Shown here: positions 50,520 to 62,305 of the stretch, in pieces
How the letters are laid out: every line of letters begins with the position of its first letter
Numbering within the stretch: the stretch's first letter is position 1
Assembly (NCBI GenBank): GCA_903813345.2
Contig: CAIIXF020000001.1
Coordinates: 13,163,915 to 13,227,914, forward strand
Direction of reading: 5' to 3'
DNA length: 64,000 bases
From: Owenia fusiformis
Taxonomy: Eukaryota; Annelida; Polychaeta; Sabellida; Oweniidae
Notes under the pieces: model-generated
The model's database searches: none
The model's input: only the letters and a program-made list of their open reading frames with translations
Told to the model about the DNA's origin: nothing
Made by a program: the position numbers and the translations under genes

Positions 50520-52818
50520 ATATGGTCACCAAAATGTACCACCAGAATTTATATTTCTAATTATACTCTTTTATAGATGACTTACTAAATGTAATAAAAT
50601 GGTTTATAATATTTTCATTATGAATAACGAACTGAATAGGGGCTATGGTAGCCATTGGATGATTCTTCATTCACTCATTCACATGTAGATTGGATTTTGA
50701 GAAATCCTGAATATTTTTTAAAATAGAAAATGTTAGTTGAAAATGATAATGCCAGATTTATCACAGTATTAGATTTGTGAGCTTGATCAGTCTCATTGGT
50801 CAGTATCAGGTAGAAGGTAACGACTGTTGCCTTCTCTTTCAAAATGGTGGATGGTAAATGTTGACATCGATATTTCAGTTTTTTAGTAAATTGTACCACT
50901 TTGTCATGGACATTCGGAATTGAAATTTCCCGTTTGACATAGAAACTCCACAATCTGATAAATATGTTCTATATCATATGTGGATGCCACAATCCAATGA
51001 TGTATGTTTTACTGCTTTGTTATTGTTGGATCGCTGTGTCTACATGTGATGTGGGTTCCATTTAGCATATTGTGGAATTTATAGTAAGATGTGGTTGAAA
51101 TACGAGAGCCAAATGTCCATAGTCAAATTCATTGAATGAAAACTGGAAATATTGAAATTTACATTTACTGTCCAATATTTTAAAAGAGATGGTAGTGGCT
51201 CTTCTGATACTGACCAGTGAATCTTTTAGACTATTTATTTTGTACACAATTTAGTTTTATTGCAACTATTTATTATATCAAATGCACTTTAATTGACTAA
51301 AAATATCATTACTGGTACTGGTGCTGATCAGGTCAGAAGCAAATTGATCACTGTACAAGTAATTAAGAATTCTTTTGTAAGGAAGGGACACAGTGTCAAT
51401 TGAAGACTTTGATATTGGTTGTTAATTATCACTGAACATCATTATTACATCATGACATCTACATTGATGTAACACAGGAGATTTACAGCAGCTGCATTAG
51501 CATTGAGTAAAATTATGTAAAAGGGTTCATACTATGAAACATGTATTAGCAGTTTAATGGTATATTGCAATCATGGCAGTAGTATGTCATATTCAGATAC
51601 TCAAATCCCAATATCTGCTTTGGACAGTTGGTTTGGACATTTGAGATGTGCATAGAGCCTACCTTTTGATTGACCTGTTACCATAGCACCGATAATTAAC
51701 TTATGTAAATGAGATGTAAACAATTTTGTTAATAAGAAAAGAACAGATCTATCAACAGTCACAATAAATTAAACTTTTATAGAATATGTATTTTATTATT
51801 TTGTTTCCAACGATATACACTACAGGGTGATCCAAAACAGGCTGGTTTATCTTAGATAATTATATAGATTTTAATTTTGTTACCATGTAAAACCAACGTT
51901 TTATGTGTTCTACTGTAGAGGTTCTACTGTGTTTCAAATTGCATCATTGATGTGGTCTAGTGACAATTTGCATATTCGAAAGCACAATTGAAAGTAAAAT
52001 ACAGTAACATATGTAGAGTAGAACATCATTCTCTGATTGGAAAATGCCTATACCATAAGTGGAGCACATTTCCAAGTCATGTACCCATTATCTTAACTGA
52101 ACTCTGTAAGTGGAACACTGCCTAATAGGAACTCTATCCTGTGGTGCCAAAGCTGTTCCACCTTAACAGGTTTTACTGCAACTTCATTTAAGGATTTCAG
52201 TCCTGGATTTCGTGCATTATGTTGTGAATCATTCCATCGAAGGTGTTGTTTCCATATCTTGAGGTTAAGGAAACAATGCCTGAGTGGAATGAAGCCACAA
52301 TGCATTAAGTCTCGGGCTTAAATTCTTTTCCCATATTGCAAAATATTTTCTACGAAATCATCTAAAAGATGCAAAATTACTAAAATATTATATTTTCAAT
52401 TAAACCTTTTGCAAGGGTCAAGTTGGCAAAGTATCAATTTCAATCTGAAGAGTCAAGCTGTCTGTTTAACAAGCGACTTTGGATGCAGTGATTGGTGATA
52501 AAATGTACTGCAGTTAAACTGTGTTCGGATTGGCTGGAATCGAACACACCTTGCCCAGCTATGTATGAATTGGTGTTTTAAAACTCGTCCCATATTCTCT
52601 ACTATGCATATTCATTCCAAATTTTTTGAGTCCATCCCTATCACCTATAAACACTTGTTACAATTACATTGAATTGAAATTCCAATCAAAAAATAGGAAA
52701 TAGTAATTATAATGTGTAAAGTCTTTTTGATTAAAATAATTTCCTTTTATAATAATGACATTGGAACCACCATTTTCTCAAATTGAATACTAACTATATG
52801 TATCGTGTTTTGATTTGT
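50520..52818. other. intergenic, no gene recognised
   Basis: AT-rich sequence with short frames only. An AGTAAAACCTG-type repeat lies about 51890-52185 (TTCTACTGTAGAGG ... AACAGGTTTTACTG). Nothing else supported. Confidence 0.5.
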
Positions 52819-53390
52819 TATGTCACCACCAAAAGGTGGTGACATATTGTCATGGTCTCATATTGTCATGGTCTCAGTTTTTGTGGCGGCGATTGGCGTT
52901 TGGCGATCGGCAGCTGGTGGTTGGTGTCTGTAACAAATTCTTAAAACTTTTAATAACTTAACAAATACTGTTTAGACTGACTTCAATTTTCTTCAAAATC
53001 GTCTACAAGTTTTCCGAAGTTCAAATCTGACTTTATATTTAAAATATGACCTTCAATGACCCTTCCAAGGTCAAAAAAGGTTAACAAAGGTTAACAAAAA
53101 GGTATTTTTTCAACTTGCTTCAAATTGACCATTTTTTCAAAATCATCTACAAGTTCTCAAAAGTTAAAATCTGATTATAGATTTGACTTTCAGTGATATT
53201 CCGTGGGTCAAAAAAGATTTGATTTTCAATGACCTTCTTAAGGTCAAAAAGGTCTTTTTTCAATTTGCTTCAAATTGACCCTTTTTTCAAAATCATCTAG
53301 GTTCTCAGAAATTCAAAACTGACTTTTGATTGAACTAATAATATTGTGAGCAACTAGGTGGTGATAATTTGTCATGTTAATGCCTTGTTT
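52819..53390 (+). repeat. GTCACCACC-family repeat, longest copy
   Basis: It opens with a perfect hairpin, TATGTCACCACC / AAAA / GGTGGTGACATA (52819-52846). A GGCGGCGATTGGCGTTTGGC stretch and CTGTAACAAATTC follow. It then extends through about 430 bases of tandem-like text built on TTCAAAATCATCTACAAGTT and GACCTTC(C/T)(A/T)AGGTCAAAAA, and ends TTGTCATGTTAATGCC. The other copies lack this extension, so they may be deleted forms or this one may be expanded. Confidence 0.75.
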
Positions 53391-54758
53391 CCGAGTTCTG
53401 AAGAGATTTATTGGATTTGTTTTGGAATGGATTGTACTAAATTATAAAATGTCTTGATATCAGAACTAGAATCCACACCTGATGTTATCCAATTTGAACT
53501 TGCTGCCCTCTCCTATACTCTATACTTTTAATCATTCGAAATCTATTTTGAATACTGACGACGTTCTTGTTCCTTTGACAATAATTATGGAAACAGGAAT
53601 ATAAAAGTTCACGTGTTATTAAGTCGCGCATCGGGTTCCTAATCACACCCCCCTATATCACTGTCCATTGTACTCGTGTATAGCATACACGTGATAAAAC
53701 TACGATAAAATACATTGTTTGCATTTCTACTATGTTGTAAACCTTTGCTCATATTTTTTGAATATTGTCAATTTACCATTGATTCTAAAGATTTCAATAT
53801 ATTCTGAAATTTTATTGAATGGTGTATTTTCAAAAAGGCATTCACAGACTTATCAGGAACCATAATGTCAACAATTTTGCAATTACAACACCCTGGTCTC
53901 CATTCTAGGTTTGTAAATGTTTCAAAAGTAAAATATCATATTCTTCAGACCAAGTAACATTTCCTAGAATAAACTTCTCAGGATACTAGATTAGTACTTT
54001 ATAAACGGTCTTGATTTTTGGATTCTTCCAGACGAATAAAAATATGGTAAAGTTACAATTGAAAACTGTACTTATTTTGGCTGATATGAGCATTTGATTT
54101 TGGCTGATGAGCAACAGTACTGTGTATAAACTTTTATAACTCAATGTCCGAGTTAAGTGCGAATCAAACCAATCGAATCAAAATTGAACAAAATCCTCTG
54201 GATATAAACATCATACGATTTTCTCTTTTAGTTTCTAATTCTGTTTGCCAAGGTCATCTTGTAACATAGTCCCCATTGTTATGATTCTGACATAAATCGC
54301 TATTGGGCAATGTATTAACTTCTCCTTTTTATGGACTGTGGATTAGCCATGATTAATCTAAACTACTTATAGAAAATGTTGAGCTCTCTAACAATAGATT
54401 TGAATGGATTGGATTTATATGCAAAATCGTCAATATTGTTTAAGATGTAGAGATCAAATACAATTGTTTCCCTATATTTTTCTTTGTGATCTTTGTCGAT
54501 GATATTAAATTTTACATACGGTGTTGGGGTTACACGTGACCATACGATGGCCAATCACTTGCAGTCATTTACATTTAGGGCCACTTTTCTCTCAATAAGT
54601 TTGGGAACGAAGACCACACTTAGCTAACATTTAGATAGACTTTCAGAAACAAAATGGCCTACGTGGGTCTTAGGAAACCACCACGACCCACAGTCAGGGT
54701 TTACAATGATTCGGACTAAAACGAACGTTTACTGAACCAGAACAGTTATAGCTTTACG
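53391..54758. other. intergenic, upstream region of the LRR-like gene
   Basis: AT-rich sequence with no supported exon or repeat. It would include the promoter and 5'UTR of the gene starting at 54759, but no motif is clear enough to name. Confidence 0.5.
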
Positions 54759-56964
54759 ATGTTACAATCAAACTTTCGAAACACGAAGTTTAAACTTCTG
54801 TGTATAATGATTGTAGCATTATTTGATGCTGTGATATCTGATGGACCTTACGGTTGCGAAGATTTGGATTTTGGAATTTACGAGTGTGATTTCCGTTTAG
54901 TTAGCACACCCTTTAATTCTGCCGATTTCTTTCCGCAAAAGCCACAACAGCTGACTCTGAAATATGTAAATAGGCCTTTGACTTCAGGACTTTTTGCTGC
55001 ATTCGCTGATATAGACACGGATTCGTTTGTTATGGGTGGTGAACCAGCCAGATTGGATATAGTTTGCTCTTACGGTGTCTCACTCATGATGGACCCTGGT
55101 GCGTTTACCGGGCTTAACTGGATTCAAGCTGTAAGCTTCAGCAGATGTCAACTGGTAACATTCCCCGAGTCGGCCTTTGCTGCCTTTGGGACCCTAGACA
55201 GTCTCGCATTCTATGGTGGAACACTGGGCAACGTAGACAGAGATGGCCTCAAAGGTTTAAATATTGCCGAAGACACGTCTTTATTTGATCCCAAGGGGGA
55301 GATCGTGTTTGATAGAGCCCAGTTCTCAAGCGGCAGAATCCCCTTTAGCTTCCTCTCACACGCTAAGAATGCTAGCAGTGTCATCCTCAACTCGAATGGT
55401 GTGAAGACAATTGATGCGTTGGTTTTGGACGGATTCTTCGATCTGAAGAGACTAACTCTCAGGTAGCCTATATATTATCACTTCATTTTTGTATAATTTT
55501 GAAATCTCGTAATAAAAGTGAACATTGATTATGACTAGCTCATCTATTGGGCAGGGAATAGTGAAGCATGGGTTGTAATCAATGTCATCACAGAACTGAA
55601 ATCATTATTTCACATTTTTCATATTATATGTTCCCCCTGAACAAGATTTAACATTTCGTACACTATTCCCTCTTTTACATTCATTCCCTTTCTTTGTGAA
55701 ATGCATATCTTTTTTATTCCACACCCATTAGATTACGCGATTACTTAAATTGTAAATTCCTCAATTTCAATATGAAGTTTTACTTCAGTGGCCAGCAGTT
55801 TGATTCCTTGCCCAGCGACACCTTTTACGGCCTGGATGGATTGGGTCATATCACTATGGACCGTATGCCTTGGGAATGCACATGCGAGAACGCCTGGTTC
55901 TTCACGTGGGCGTTCGTGCGGAAGGCCACATTGGAAGGTGATCTCATTTGTAATGGACCAGCCGACTATAAAGGTTTGTTTTTTGTTTATTCATTTGTTC
56001 CTTTGGCTTTATAGCATTGTTTGTTCCTTTTCAAATGGACTTCTAAAATCCCAGTAAACATGAAGTTTCCTCCAGAGTATAAATTAAGAGTATAAATTCA
56101 GTCTTGCGCGTCATTGTATCTGTATTATTTGTAATTTAGCAAAGCAAAAACAAAAAGAGGCTTTTCACACTGAGTCGCAATATTTTGATTTTATTTATGT
56201 AAATATCCTCGTAAAATGAAATATTAAATAGCTATTGATCAAAAATGAATTTTTGTCATGTGAAACGATTTCTTTTTTTTTGTATCTAGGTCAGAGGTTC
56301 AGAGTATTTAACAATGTACTTTGCCCCTCAGTAGACGAGGATTCAACAGCAACAAGTAAGTCATTTATGTGATATGGATGATATACGTATAAACTGTAAT
56401 ATATACGATCCCAGACCCTTAACTCTCATTGTTCTAGTGACATACATATGTAAAATAATATTTTCCGACATCCTTCAACTGACATTTTGATTAAGCAATA
56501 TATCAAGACATCAAGACAAAAGTAATATACCGAGACTAGGCCACGTATGTCCCACCTTTTCCAGAACCGCGTCCTTTCAGTCAAATGGGGTTTCTCAATC
56601 GAATATACCCAAGATTGACTTGTTACTTGGAAAATTGAGATTGCATTATTATCAACAAGATACCAACTTAATATCCTTTTTTATTTCAGGTATAGATCTA
56701 TTTGGGATTAGCATGGAGATTTATGATCTTGTGAGTTATTGTGTTACTATCATCGCATTGGTAATATCAATTATTGGACTGGCTATTGCCTGTCACAACA
56801 AGAAACGACTATCAAGAGTCACCCCCGTGGAAACACTTACATCGGTCAAGATTGACAAGACAAACCAAAGTAAAGTAACAGGGGGAGTGAAGGGAAAATT
56901 TCAGACAGCTGTTAAGAAAATCACGAAACCAGTTGGTAAAAGTAAGGGAAATGCATGGGGATAA
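54759..56964 (+). CDS. type I membrane protein with LRR-like ectodomain and LRR C-terminal cap
   Basis: Exons 54759-55462, 55732-55973, 56290-56355 and 56690-56964 join in frame to 428 residues. The start has A at -3. Residues 12-28 (FKLLCIMIVALFDAVIS) form a signal peptide. An N-terminal Cys pair (GCEDLDFGIYEC) is followed by weak leucine-rich repeats to about 270: FTGLNWIQAVSFSRC, FAAFGTLDSLAFYGG, and FYGLDGLGHITMDRM leading into the cap. The cap follows the LRRCT pattern, PWECTCENAWFFTW ... LICNGPADYKGQRF ... LCP. A transmembrane helix lies at about 351-372, then a basic 56-residue tail with no known signalling domain. Such proteins act as cell-surface adhesion or recognition receptors; the ligand is unknown. 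The fold is well supported, the orthology is not. The stop codon falls in the first unit of a minisatellite. Confidence 0.85.
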
Positions 56965-57420
56965 TACAGATGAACTAGTGCATACAATGAAATAGTGAAT
57001 ACAATGAATTAACTAGTGCATGGGGATAATAAGAATGAAAAAGTGCGTGGGATAATACAATGAAATAGTACATGGGGATAATAGAAATGAAATAGTGCAT
57101 GTGATAATACAATGAAATAGTGAATGGGATAATACAATGAAATAGTGCATGGGATAATATCATGAAATAGTGTACGGGGATAATACATACGAAACAGTGC
57201 ATATGGATTACACAATGAAACAGTGCATGGGGATAATACAATGAAATAGTGCATGGGGATAATACAAATGAAATAGTGCATGGGGATTAATGAACTAGTG
57301 CATGGTATAATACAATAAAATAGTGCACGGGGATAATACAAATGAACTAGTGCATATGGTTAATACAAATAGAATAGTACATGTGGATTATATTATGGAA
57401 ATATTGCATGGAGATACTAG
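56950..57420 (+). repeat. minisatellite in the 3' end of the LRR-like gene
   Basis: About 17 imperfect units of roughly 27-33 bases with consensus GAAATAGTGCATGGGGATAATACAAT (shown here as the joined blocks GAAATAGTGCATGG and GGATAATACAAT). The first unit, AATGCATGGGGATAATACAG, overlaps the last four codons and the TAA stop (56962-56964). The rest would be transcribed as 3'UTR. Overlapping open frames on the minus strand (56975-57341) are by-products of the repeat. Confidence 0.9.
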
Positions 57421-57594
57421 GAAAATCTCAAAGATGTGGCATCCATCTTACCGGTCATACATCGAGACAACAGCGTCCGATTCGGATTTTCCTACTGTGA
57501 ATATTTTAAAGGAAACAGTACACCCGTAAGGACAATTAATAGGGCTTGTTTGTAAATACTTTTTTTTCATGAATGGTGAAACATGTCTTTGCAA

Positions 57595-57600
57595 AATAAA
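57595..57600 (+). promoter_or_regulatory. candidate polyadenylation signal of the LRR-like gene
   Basis: An AATAAA followed by an A-rich stretch, about 630 bases after the stop and just past the minisatellite. Confidence 0.45.
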
Positions 57601-58142
57601 AAAACAACAACAAACAAAACAAACGAACAAAAACATTGTCTGTTGTGGTATTCATTTGCAGTAAGATAATGTTGCCTTGGTTTGCAGTCATCCATCCGTA
57701 TCAAACATTCAGGGTAGATATACTACCATATACTACTATAGAAATAGAAAGTGACCAGCGATTTGAAATTGTTCTTTGCAATTTACTACTTGTACCTTGA
57801 AAGTAAGAAGATAAACATTTGACAAATATCATGCCTAGAATGTATCTGATTGTTCAATAAGATGAGGATTGCGACCGTACATTTGCAAAAAGGCCAACTT
57901 ACTCTGACACTCATCACAACGTTATTTCTCTAGCAACATCAACAAACATGAACATACTCTGATATTATGACACTTCTGTCTTGATCTGAATTCATTGCAC
58001 TTGATGGGAGGGGGTACAACTGTCATGAGAGTCGTGGTTATCATATATAATTATATATTTTGTATTATCGAATATTTACAGCTCATTCTTTGCAAAATAA
58101 AATGGCATCGCAATTATGATACTCATCGTATATTATGAGGTT
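57601..58142. other. intergenic, nothing recognised
   Basis: AT-rich sequence between the LRR-like gene and a palindromic element. No supported exon. Confidence 0.5.
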
Positions 58143-58281
58143 ATATAATGGTTGATTCCGTATATCGTGTTTATACTCAAGTTAGTATATGATATATTCA
58201 CGAGTGACTGAAGGGAACGAGTGAATATATCATATACTCACGAGAGTATAACGATATACAGAATCAACCATTATATGATCT
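58143..58281. mobile_element. near-complete palindrome, likely foldback MITE
   Basis: ATATAATGGTTGATTC with GTATATCGTGTTTATACTC on the left mirrors GAGTATAACGATATAC with AGAATCAACCATTATAT on the right. Inside, GTATATGATATATTCACGAG mirrors CGAGTGAATATATCATATAC. The transcript of either strand would fold into one long hairpin. Non-coding. Confidence 0.75.
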
Positions 58282-58283
58282 TA

Positions 58284-58474
58284 TTATCCCACCCTAATAT
58301 GTAATCAATAAAAGGTTAATCTAAATTCACCAGTTGTATATCAAGTCGGAGAGTTGTATACGCTATCCAGGAGTTGTATATCGTTCTCAAGAGTTGTATA
58401 CGATGAGTGTTGGTTTTATATTGCAGTTATACAATGCTATTATACAATCATATAAAGCACTTAGGGTGGGATAA
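58284..58474. mobile_element. short TIR element with internal AGTTGTATA repeats
   Basis: Perfect 14-bp inverted ends TTATCCCACCCTAA and TTAGGGTGGGATAA bound 191 bases. Between 58331 and 58405, AGTTGTATA(T/C) recurs four times at about 24-26 base spacing. It abuts the palindrome on its left, so the two may be parts of one composite element. Confidence 0.7.
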
Positions 58475-58637
58475 CCTTTCTTACAAAAGACAAGGAGCAA
58501 AACAAATCTATTGTAAGGAGGGAGACGTGATGAGTATCAGAATGTAATTGAGTGTCGTCGCTGTCATAAATATAATCTAACGGCACAGGGGATGTTATTT
58601 TCCTAGCTTTTATGTCCTCTCCCCCGTATGTCCACTT

Positions 58638-59028
58638 CCCCATGCGAGTAGGTAGTTACCAGTTTCACCACCAGGTGGCTTGTTCGGGTCAGATAGCATG
58701 GCTGGTATAGAAGAAAGTTCCCTTTAACTTAAATTTCATCTGTTTTAGTGGTTCAATTTTCATATAACCCTTATGTATCTAATAGTTATGCAAATCAAAA
58801 TATGTCCAGTAAATGAAAATGTTATCTGACCAATACAAGAAGAGATATTCCACTTTTTGTGATTTCGTAACATGGGCTCTATGGAGAATCAACCCGAACT
58901 AGAAGTCACACTTTCAAAAATAATTAAATTTTTCAAACTTGTACATGTAGATTTCAAATATAACATCACTTTGACTGAATTTTGAATATTTAATGGCGTA
59001 AATCAAGATTTTTTATACTCGCATCTAG
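58638..59028 (-). mobile_element. TIR-family element, copy D
   Basis: Same orientation as copy B. The left end reads CATGCGAGTAGGTAGTTACC and the right end TACTCGCATCTAG. It shares TTTCACCACCAGGTGGCTTG, CATATAACCCTTATGTATC and CTAGAAGTCACACTTTC. It is about 40 bases shorter than copy B, from a deletion in the right half, and has no insert. Confidence 0.87.
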
Positions 59029-59503
59029 TCTATTAGACGAAATATAAGCCGAGATGAAATATTTCAAAAAATAGATTTTGCGATCTCCGAGATGTCCAAA
59101 CGTAAATAAACATACCACGGCAATACTTCTAGTTCTGTAAAGAAAATAAATGACATGGTTCAACATGGCGGGTATTTTTATAGCTTTCTTTCAAAGTCAT
59201 ACCGGAATAGCCTGACAATGGTAAAGCCAGATACCGTTGTCACAAATGGCGGGCATAACCGTCGCTTCAACTCGTTAATCACTCGGTCCTCATTTCATGG
59301 AATTTTATCGACGCTAATTCTGTGCATGTATTAAGCTCTTGTGATGATGCATCATATGAAATCCCAATTTCTATCAAATTGGGTCGTGAATCGCCAAAAT
59401 ATAGCGTCTTCGATATCGTCAATGATAACGGAATCTGAATTTTAAATAATCTGCTTGCATGCGTAGTGCAGGCGAGCGCCACAAAAATCTTGTTTCATTC
59501 CCA

Positions 59504-60022
59504 CTGGTGATCCAATCGATTACGCTGGTTACCGAAACGGTTCGTTTTGGTAACAAAATGTCGGAACATAGAAGGTACGATTTTTCTTTTTTCCTTATTT
59601 CACACGTTGTAGGCAGAATTCCCACGACATTTTTAACACAAACGTGTATTGGTATCATATGTTTAAGAAAATGTACATATTTGCGAACAAATAGTTCAGA
59701 AGACAACAGAATCGTCGAATTAATTCCTCACTTAAGTTACAAAAACGGTTTTCGAAAAACGGTTAAGATCTGCACTTTTAACCAAAACCGTTTATGTAAC
59801 TCAAGTGAGGAATTAAATCGACGATTCTGTTGTCTTCTGAGCTATTTTTTCCGGCGCAAACATGTGCATTTTCCAAAACATATGATGCTGATACACGTTT
59901 GTGAGAAAAATGTCGTGGGGATTCTGCCTACAACGCGTGAAATAAGGAAAAAAGAAAAATCGTACCTTCGACGTTCCGACATTTTGTTACCAAAACGAAC
60001 CGTTCCGGTAACCAGCGTAATC
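59504..60022. mobile_element. long foldback MITE, copy 2
   Basis: It begins CTGGTGATCCAATCGATTACG. GCTGGTTACCGAAACGGTTCG on the left pairs with the right end CGAACCGTTCCGGTAACCAGC. The arms are about 250 bp and closely similar throughout, around a centre near 59770. It matches copy 1 (16688-17079) but retains more of the right arm. A 192-codon open frame across it is a by-product of the repeat. Its right end runs straight into the perfect palindrome at 60019. Confidence 0.9.
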
Positions 60023-60109
60023 AAGTTGAACAGGTAACAGCGGTTTTCCTGGAATCACTGGTGCCACCAGTGATTCCAGGAAAACCGCTGTTACCTGTTC
60101 AACTTGATT
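60019..60109. repeat. perfect 91-bp palindrome (45-bp arms, 1-base centre)
   Basis: The left arm 60019-60063 begins AATCAAGTTGAACAGG and ends AATCACTGGTG. A single C follows, then an exact reverse complement at 60065-60109. I checked every pair and found no mismatch; pairing breaks at 60018/60110. The left end overlaps the last bases of foldback MITE copy 2. Confidence 0.95.
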
Positions 60110-61480
60110 TTTTCAGATGCAAGAGCAGACAGGTGACAAGATATGATTAGGTGTTGGGCATGCTGGGTAAATTACTTGAGATTTATTTTGTATCCTAAAT
60201 TGCTCTTTTGATTTTATACGCCATGCTTGGAATAACTCAACCTTGTAAACCAATCCAAGGTATTCGTAAAGGTATTTTCTGTTCACTCTTGTCAGATATT
60301 GGATGACTACCCCATGACCAGACTTTTAATTCCATCGAAAAATCTGAATTCTTTATAAAAAAATCTTAATTAATCTAAATCTTAATTTAAATCAAATGGA
60401 GATAATGAAGTATATATTATTACATAATTAATCAGAGTCATATAATATATTACAATATATCGTTGTTTATTAGTCAGTTAGCCATCGAAAAGGGAGATAT
60501 CTTTAAACGCATCACAGTGTTCCAGTTAAGAAGAAAGGAAATTGAAATTATACCAAAATGCGGAACAATTAATTTCACAACTGATTTTGATATATGATAG
60601 GTAATTAATTTCCTGCATTTTTAATTGACAATAGTTAAAACTTGTGTGTCTCCTCCACATGTTCAGACTAAGATTGGGAGTAGGATACACAGAGGGTACC
60701 TTGGAACGCTCATGAACGCCTCCGCGTCACCAGTTGAGGCGCGTAACCATTCTTTAAACGTACATTCCCCTTCATAAGTTTCGCAATCGGGAATCTTTAT
60801 TTGGTAGCGTTCTAATGATAAATCCTGTTAATATTTGATTCGTTATAATTTTTAATACATGTATTTGGAAACTTATGATAAATTAGATGAATTTTTAATA
60901 ATCGTCAAAAACATAAACAGGCTTTAATATGCGGTTCAAAGAGGGACTCTCGGTTGCCAAACGTATGGAGGGGAGTGTACACACATATACGCACACCATT
61001 TTTTCAATTTGTACTAATGACAACGGAGAGAATTCGATGCACATGGAGATTTGGAGAATTATAACGAGCAATTATATAATTCATTTTCTTTTTACGTGAA
61101 CACGTGAAAGAATTACACAAGCCACACACACTAAGGCAAATCTCAATATAAATTAGTTTTTAATTGCTAGTCAATACACATTACATCAGGAAGATAAAGA
61201 AACAGAGAAAGACTACAGACCGTTTGCTGTGATTTCATATGCTATTATGAAATCTGGATATCAAAGGAAAAGTAAGTGGCGAGTGATACTATATCTAGTA
61301 TAGAAAATAAAAAGTTAGCAGTTTATGTTTTTAAGTAATAATAATAATTCTTTTGTCCACGTTTGTTTTTTCTGTTTTCAATGATTTGGAACTTGTAGAT
61401 TACTTGATTGACCAAACTTACTCGAGTCTCTAGCCAATTCTAGGCTAGAGGTAATTTCATCTGGAATACTCCTTTTGAAA
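60110..61480. other. intergenic, no gene recognised
   Basis: AT-rich sequence with no supported exon. CGGTTGCCAAACGTATGG near 60952 resembles CGGTTGCCAAACTTATGG near 62847, probably fragments of one repeat. Confidence 0.5.
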
Positions 61481-62072
61481 AAAGCTGGCCGGCGTGTCAT
61501 AAAGGATAGGCATCGATATGGTGAACTGAATTCAACAATGTTTTTCTCTTTAACCAGTTATTGAGACCATTCTGTAAAAAACACGGTCCTTTATGTAATG
61601 CTGACTGACTGACTACAATTTAATGGAAAAATTATTTATATATTTATATTTTATATAACTGTTTTTGTTATTTTATATAACTGTTTTTGTTAACTTTCTT
61701 TTTAGTGAAATTGTTTTTTGTTCATAGACCTCTCAATATTATTGTTTTACAAAGGACATTTTGGTTGATTTAACAAAAAGCAAATCCCCCCAATCAGCCA
61801 AACTTTCCTTTATACAATTACAATATTGAGAGACCTAAACACGTTGTGTTTATGTCGTTTTGTTCCAATGAGGTTGGGATAGATGTTTCATTTCATTCCG
61901 AACATATGATACCAAGAACGAAAAAAGTGTCTGATGTGTTTTCTAAAACAATATAGATAAAAGAATATCATTAAATTGACGATGTGTGAAATTTTCAGAA
62001 TGTTTTGATTACTGCTCTAAGAGAAACGCGTGTTCAAAAAGTTCACCATATCGATACCACTCCTTAATTGAA
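61481..62072. repeat. inverted-repeat pair enclosing about 500 bases
   Basis: TAAAGGATAGGCATCGATATGGTGAACT (blocks TAAAGGATAGG and CATCGATATGGTGAAC, 61500-61528) is mirrored by GTTCACCATATCGATACC and ACTCCTTA at 62040-62067. Inside lie a 22-bp tandem duplication (TTTTATATAACTGTTTTTGT, near 61649) and a smaller imperfect inverted repeat (CTCTCAATATT near 61730, AATATTGAGAG near 61822). It could be a decayed TIR element. Confidence 0.45.
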
Positions 62073-62305
62073 TATTTTAAAAATCGCCTGATTTCGTCAG
62101 GATTTCGTCTATAATTAAAACAAAATGGCTCCAAAAAATGGCTAAATTCGAAAACTGGACGAAATGTCGTTAATGTCTGACATTAGTAAGTGGCTTTAAA
62201 TTCTAAGTTAGCGATCCAAAAGATGTGAACTTATACATTGTTCACTTCATGTGTGTTTTGGAATTTTTGGTGAGGTAATAAGACCGAAACTCGCAAATTT
62301 GTGAT

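Noticed and set aside
56975-57341. Minus-strand frames with repeated HALFHC-type text
   Set aside because: They are translations of the minisatellite downstream of the LRR-like gene; the periodic protein reflects the DNA repeat.
59459-60037. 192-codon open frame
   Set aside because: It lies entirely across the foldback element 59504-60022; an equivalent frame occurs in copy 1 at 16662, and the translation is simply the two repeat arms.
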